Assembly (NCBI GenBank): GCA_958346935.1
Contig: CATVTM010000086.1
Coordinates: 1-7,534, forward strand
Reading direction: 5' to 3'
Source: an uncultured Collinsella sp.
GTDB taxonomy: Bacteria > Actinomycetota > Coriobacteriia > Coriobacteriales > Coriobacteriaceae
DNA length: 7,534 bases
A program made the position numbers and the translations under genes. The notes beneath the pieces are model-generated. The model made no database searches and had not been told where the DNA came from. It saw only the letters and a program-made list of their open reading frames with translations. Shown here one piece after another: positions 6,014 to 7,534 of the stretch; the stretch's first letter is position 1; each line of letters starts with the position of its first letter.

Positions 6014-7175
6014 CCGTCCGGTTCGGGTCTTATATATTGCTAGAGGGATAAGCGAAATAGGCAATTGGTGTGCGAATATTGCTTTGCCAATGCTGATTTA
6101 CGAGGTAACTCACGATGTTTCTGCAACTGCTTTGATGGTCTGCTGCAGATTTGCCCCCTCTCTGTTTTCAGTTGCGCTCGCGCAGCTGCCTCAGAAGATG
6201 GGTATCGGGACACTGCAGGCCATGAGATTGGCAGACTTAATTCGCGCGGGATTATTCGTTTGCTATATTTTTGTTGATAGTAAATGGAGTATGTTTGCTA
6301 TTACGTGCGCGGTATCGCTTTGTCGAACGGTTGAAATGCCCTGCTTTTACTCGTTGTTAAGAGCCAATACGAATAGTATCAATCGCGACGTAATTAATAA
6401 TTCGTTTGGGTTTCTGCAGAATTTGATGATGGTTCTGGGGCCAGTTGCCGGCGGTTTTGTTGTCGCTCAATTTGGGGCGGAGGCTGTTCTTGCATTAGAC
6501 GCGCTTTCTTTTGCCGCGTCGTTCTGGTTGCTGCGAGATGTTCCGTCGGTTATCGAGGTTAATGATAAAGAGGGGATAAGCAAAAATGAAAAAAACAGGA
6601 CTGCATTTAGTGATCTTAGCGCGAAGCACTTGGCAATTGGTTTCCTATTAATCGATATTTCTAGTGGCGTGGCATTCGGCTCTCTGAATTCTCTTTTGCC
6701 AGCTATTGCGCAATTGCAATTTGACTCGTCATCGATACAATACGGATTCCTTCAGAGTAGTCTTACAATCGGACTGTTGTTCGGAAATACAATATATGGT
6801 CGTTTAATTAGTGGTTCCGATTGCGTTAAATCATATTGTTTTGTGACGTATCTTGCGCTCGGTGCGTATCTGGCGTTTGGCTATCGCTATGCGTCTGGGA
6901 TATCGTTTATTTTCCTTTTTATCGTCGGTGCCGGAAACGCCATTCAAGATGTGCTTCTCATAACATCGCTGCAGGATTTGGCGAGAGACGAATCTGAATC
7001 GATAAGCCTGTTTTCAATTAGGGAGTCTTTGCAATCGGTTGCTGTTGTTATTTCAACACTCCTTGTTTCGCTGTTCACGAGCATCGCGATGTTCTCAATT
7101 CTCGTTACAGGACTTGGTGTATTTTCAATTATGATGGTAGTTGTGTTTCAATTGAATTATTTGCGAAAGATGTGA
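5991..7175 (+). CDS. MFS efflux transporter (MFS_3/EntS-MefA-like)
   Basis: About 394 residues with roughly 12 hydrophobic segments. The N-terminal signature RVLYIARGISEIGNWCANIALPM is typical of the MFS_3 exporter group (siderophore exporter EntS, macrolide exporter MefA). Two six-helix halves are separated by a hydrophilic loop at about residues 188-212 (VNDKEGISKNEKNRT). GPVAGGFVVAQFG in TM5 to TM6 matches the motif-C-like Gly/Pro region of proton-coupled antiporters. It presumably exports a small molecule or peptide by proton antiport; the substrate cannot be told. The start is ATG 5991, or GTG 5988 just before it; a GAGG at 5978-5981 gives usable spacing. It overlaps the DUF2087 gene by 23 bases and is followed 7 bases later by the radical SAM gene, so it is an operon member. 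Confidence 0.85.
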   Translation: MFTVLRASRPVRVLYIARGISEIGNWCANIALPMLIYEVTHDVSATALMVCCRFAPSLFSVALAQLPQKMGIGTLQAMRLADLIRAGLFVCYIFVDSKWSMFAITCAVSLCRTVEMPCFYSLLRANTNSINRDVINNSFGFLQNLMMVLGPVAGGFVVAQFGAEAVLALDALSFAASFWLLRDVPSVIEVNDKEGISKNEKNRTAFSDLSAKHLAIGFLLIDISSGVAFGSLNSLLPAIAQLQFDSSSIQYGFLQSSLTIGLLFGNTIYGRLISGSDCVKSYCFVTYLALGAYLAFGYRYASGISFIFLFIVGAGNAIQDVLLITSLQDLARDESESISLFSIRESLQSVAVVISTLLVSLFTSIAMFSILVTGLGVFSIMMVVVFQLNYLRKM

Positions 7176-7182
7176 CGTTGAT

Positions 7183-7506
7183 ATGCCTAAAACGCTTTTA
7201 GTATTTCCCCCAGGATGGAGTCCAGTGGGGCCGTATCTTGCCTTGCCTGTTTTGAAGTCATATCTTCAAGAGGTTGAACAATATAAAGTTGACATCGTTG
7301 ACTTAAACGTGGAATTTTACGATGACCTCCTATCTTTTAGACATGTCGAAGAGTGCTGTAAAAGGTATCGGGAATCAAAGGATTCGTTTAGTTCGAATGT
7401 TCAATTAACAATCGAGTTGATACAAAAGTCAGCACTTAATGTTGACGAGGCAAAAGATATTTTCAGATCGAAGAGATACTTTAAGGCTCTGTTAGACCAG
7501 GATTGA
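7183..7506 (+). CDS. N-terminal part of a B12-binding radical SAM protein, truncated
   Basis: 107 residues ending ALLDQD and a TGA at 7504-7506. The start KTLLVFPPGWSPVGPYLALPVLKSYL, with DIVDLNVEFYDDLLS after it, is the opening of the cobalamin-binding (Rossmann-like) domain of B12-dependent radical SAM enzymes, which often act as methyltransferases or peptide/natural-product maturases. The family is usually 450-650 residues. The CxxxCxxC iron-sulfur motif, the TIM barrel and the rest of the B12 domain are absent. The AT-rich coding texture stops at the same place: the remaining 28 bases are GC-rich and do not continue the domain in any frame. Either the gene is a remnant cut by recombination or a frameshift, or the sequence has an assembly join here. 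The ATG lies 7 bases after the MFS stop with only a weak RBS (GAAAG), so translation is likely coupled. Confidence 0.6.
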   Translation: MPKTLLVFPPGWSPVGPYLALPVLKSYLQEVEQYKVDIVDLNVEFYDDLLSFRHVEECCKRYRESKDSFSSNVQLTIELIQKSALNVDEAKDIFRSKRYFKALLDQD

Positions 7507-7534
7507 CATGCCGACCTGCCGGCTAACTCGCCGT
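7507..7534. other. GC-rich tail after the truncated radical SAM gene
   Basis: 28 bases (CATGCCGACCTGCCGG...) clearly richer in GC than the preceding 2 kb. Too short to assign. May be the resumption of backbone DNA or the edge of another element. Confidence 0.3.

Overview
The window looks like chromosome of a gut Coriobacteriia (Actinomycetota), most likely Collinsella or a close relative. The basis is GC-rich, actinobacterial-style codon use in the housekeeping parts, strong GGAGG-type ribosome binding sites, and a membrane protein of a style I associate with Coriobacteriia. This is an inference; no taxonomic marker is complete here. I see no rRNA, tRNA, CRISPR array or insertion sequence.

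Layout. (1) Positions 1-1055: the C-terminal 60% or so of the ABC-F translation factor EttA, GC-rich, closed by a strong intrinsic terminator. (2) 1056-2810: a visibly AT-richer insert. It holds a short regulatory region with a perfect 12-bp palindrome, a Tat-exported papain-fold (C39-like/streptopain-like) cysteine peptidase, and an overlapping small lipoprotein. A long palindromic terminator at 2811-2853 is shared with the converging gene. (3) 2852-5235: GC-rich again, with two minus-strand genes. One encodes a modular cytosolic protein (N domain, lysine-rich patch, long Pro/Glu/Ala linker, C domain). The other encodes a membrane protein with a long Ser/Thr/Gly/Asn/Gln tail. Each has its own strong RBS, and a hairpin terminator lies between them. 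(4) 5236-5412: divergent intergenic region with a run of eight G and a candidate extended -10. (5) 5413-7506: a second AT-rich block, an apparent plus-strand operon: a 79-aa protein, a DUF2087 protein, an MFS exporter and the N-terminal part of a cobalamin-binding radical SAM protein that stops after 107 codons. (6) 7507-7534: a GC-rich tail, possibly a recombination or assembly boundary.

How the genes may work together. The peptidase and lipoprotein overlap and are probably translated together; a secreted protease with a cell-anchored partner or inhibitor is an attractive but unproven reading. The 5413-7506 operon has the outline of a small natural-product or modified-peptide locus (regulator-like DUF2087 protein, exporter, B12-radical SAM enzyme), but the enzyme is broken or cut and no precursor peptide is visible. 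The alternation of GC-rich backbone and AT-rich cassettes suggests two separate acquired segments beside housekeeping genes.
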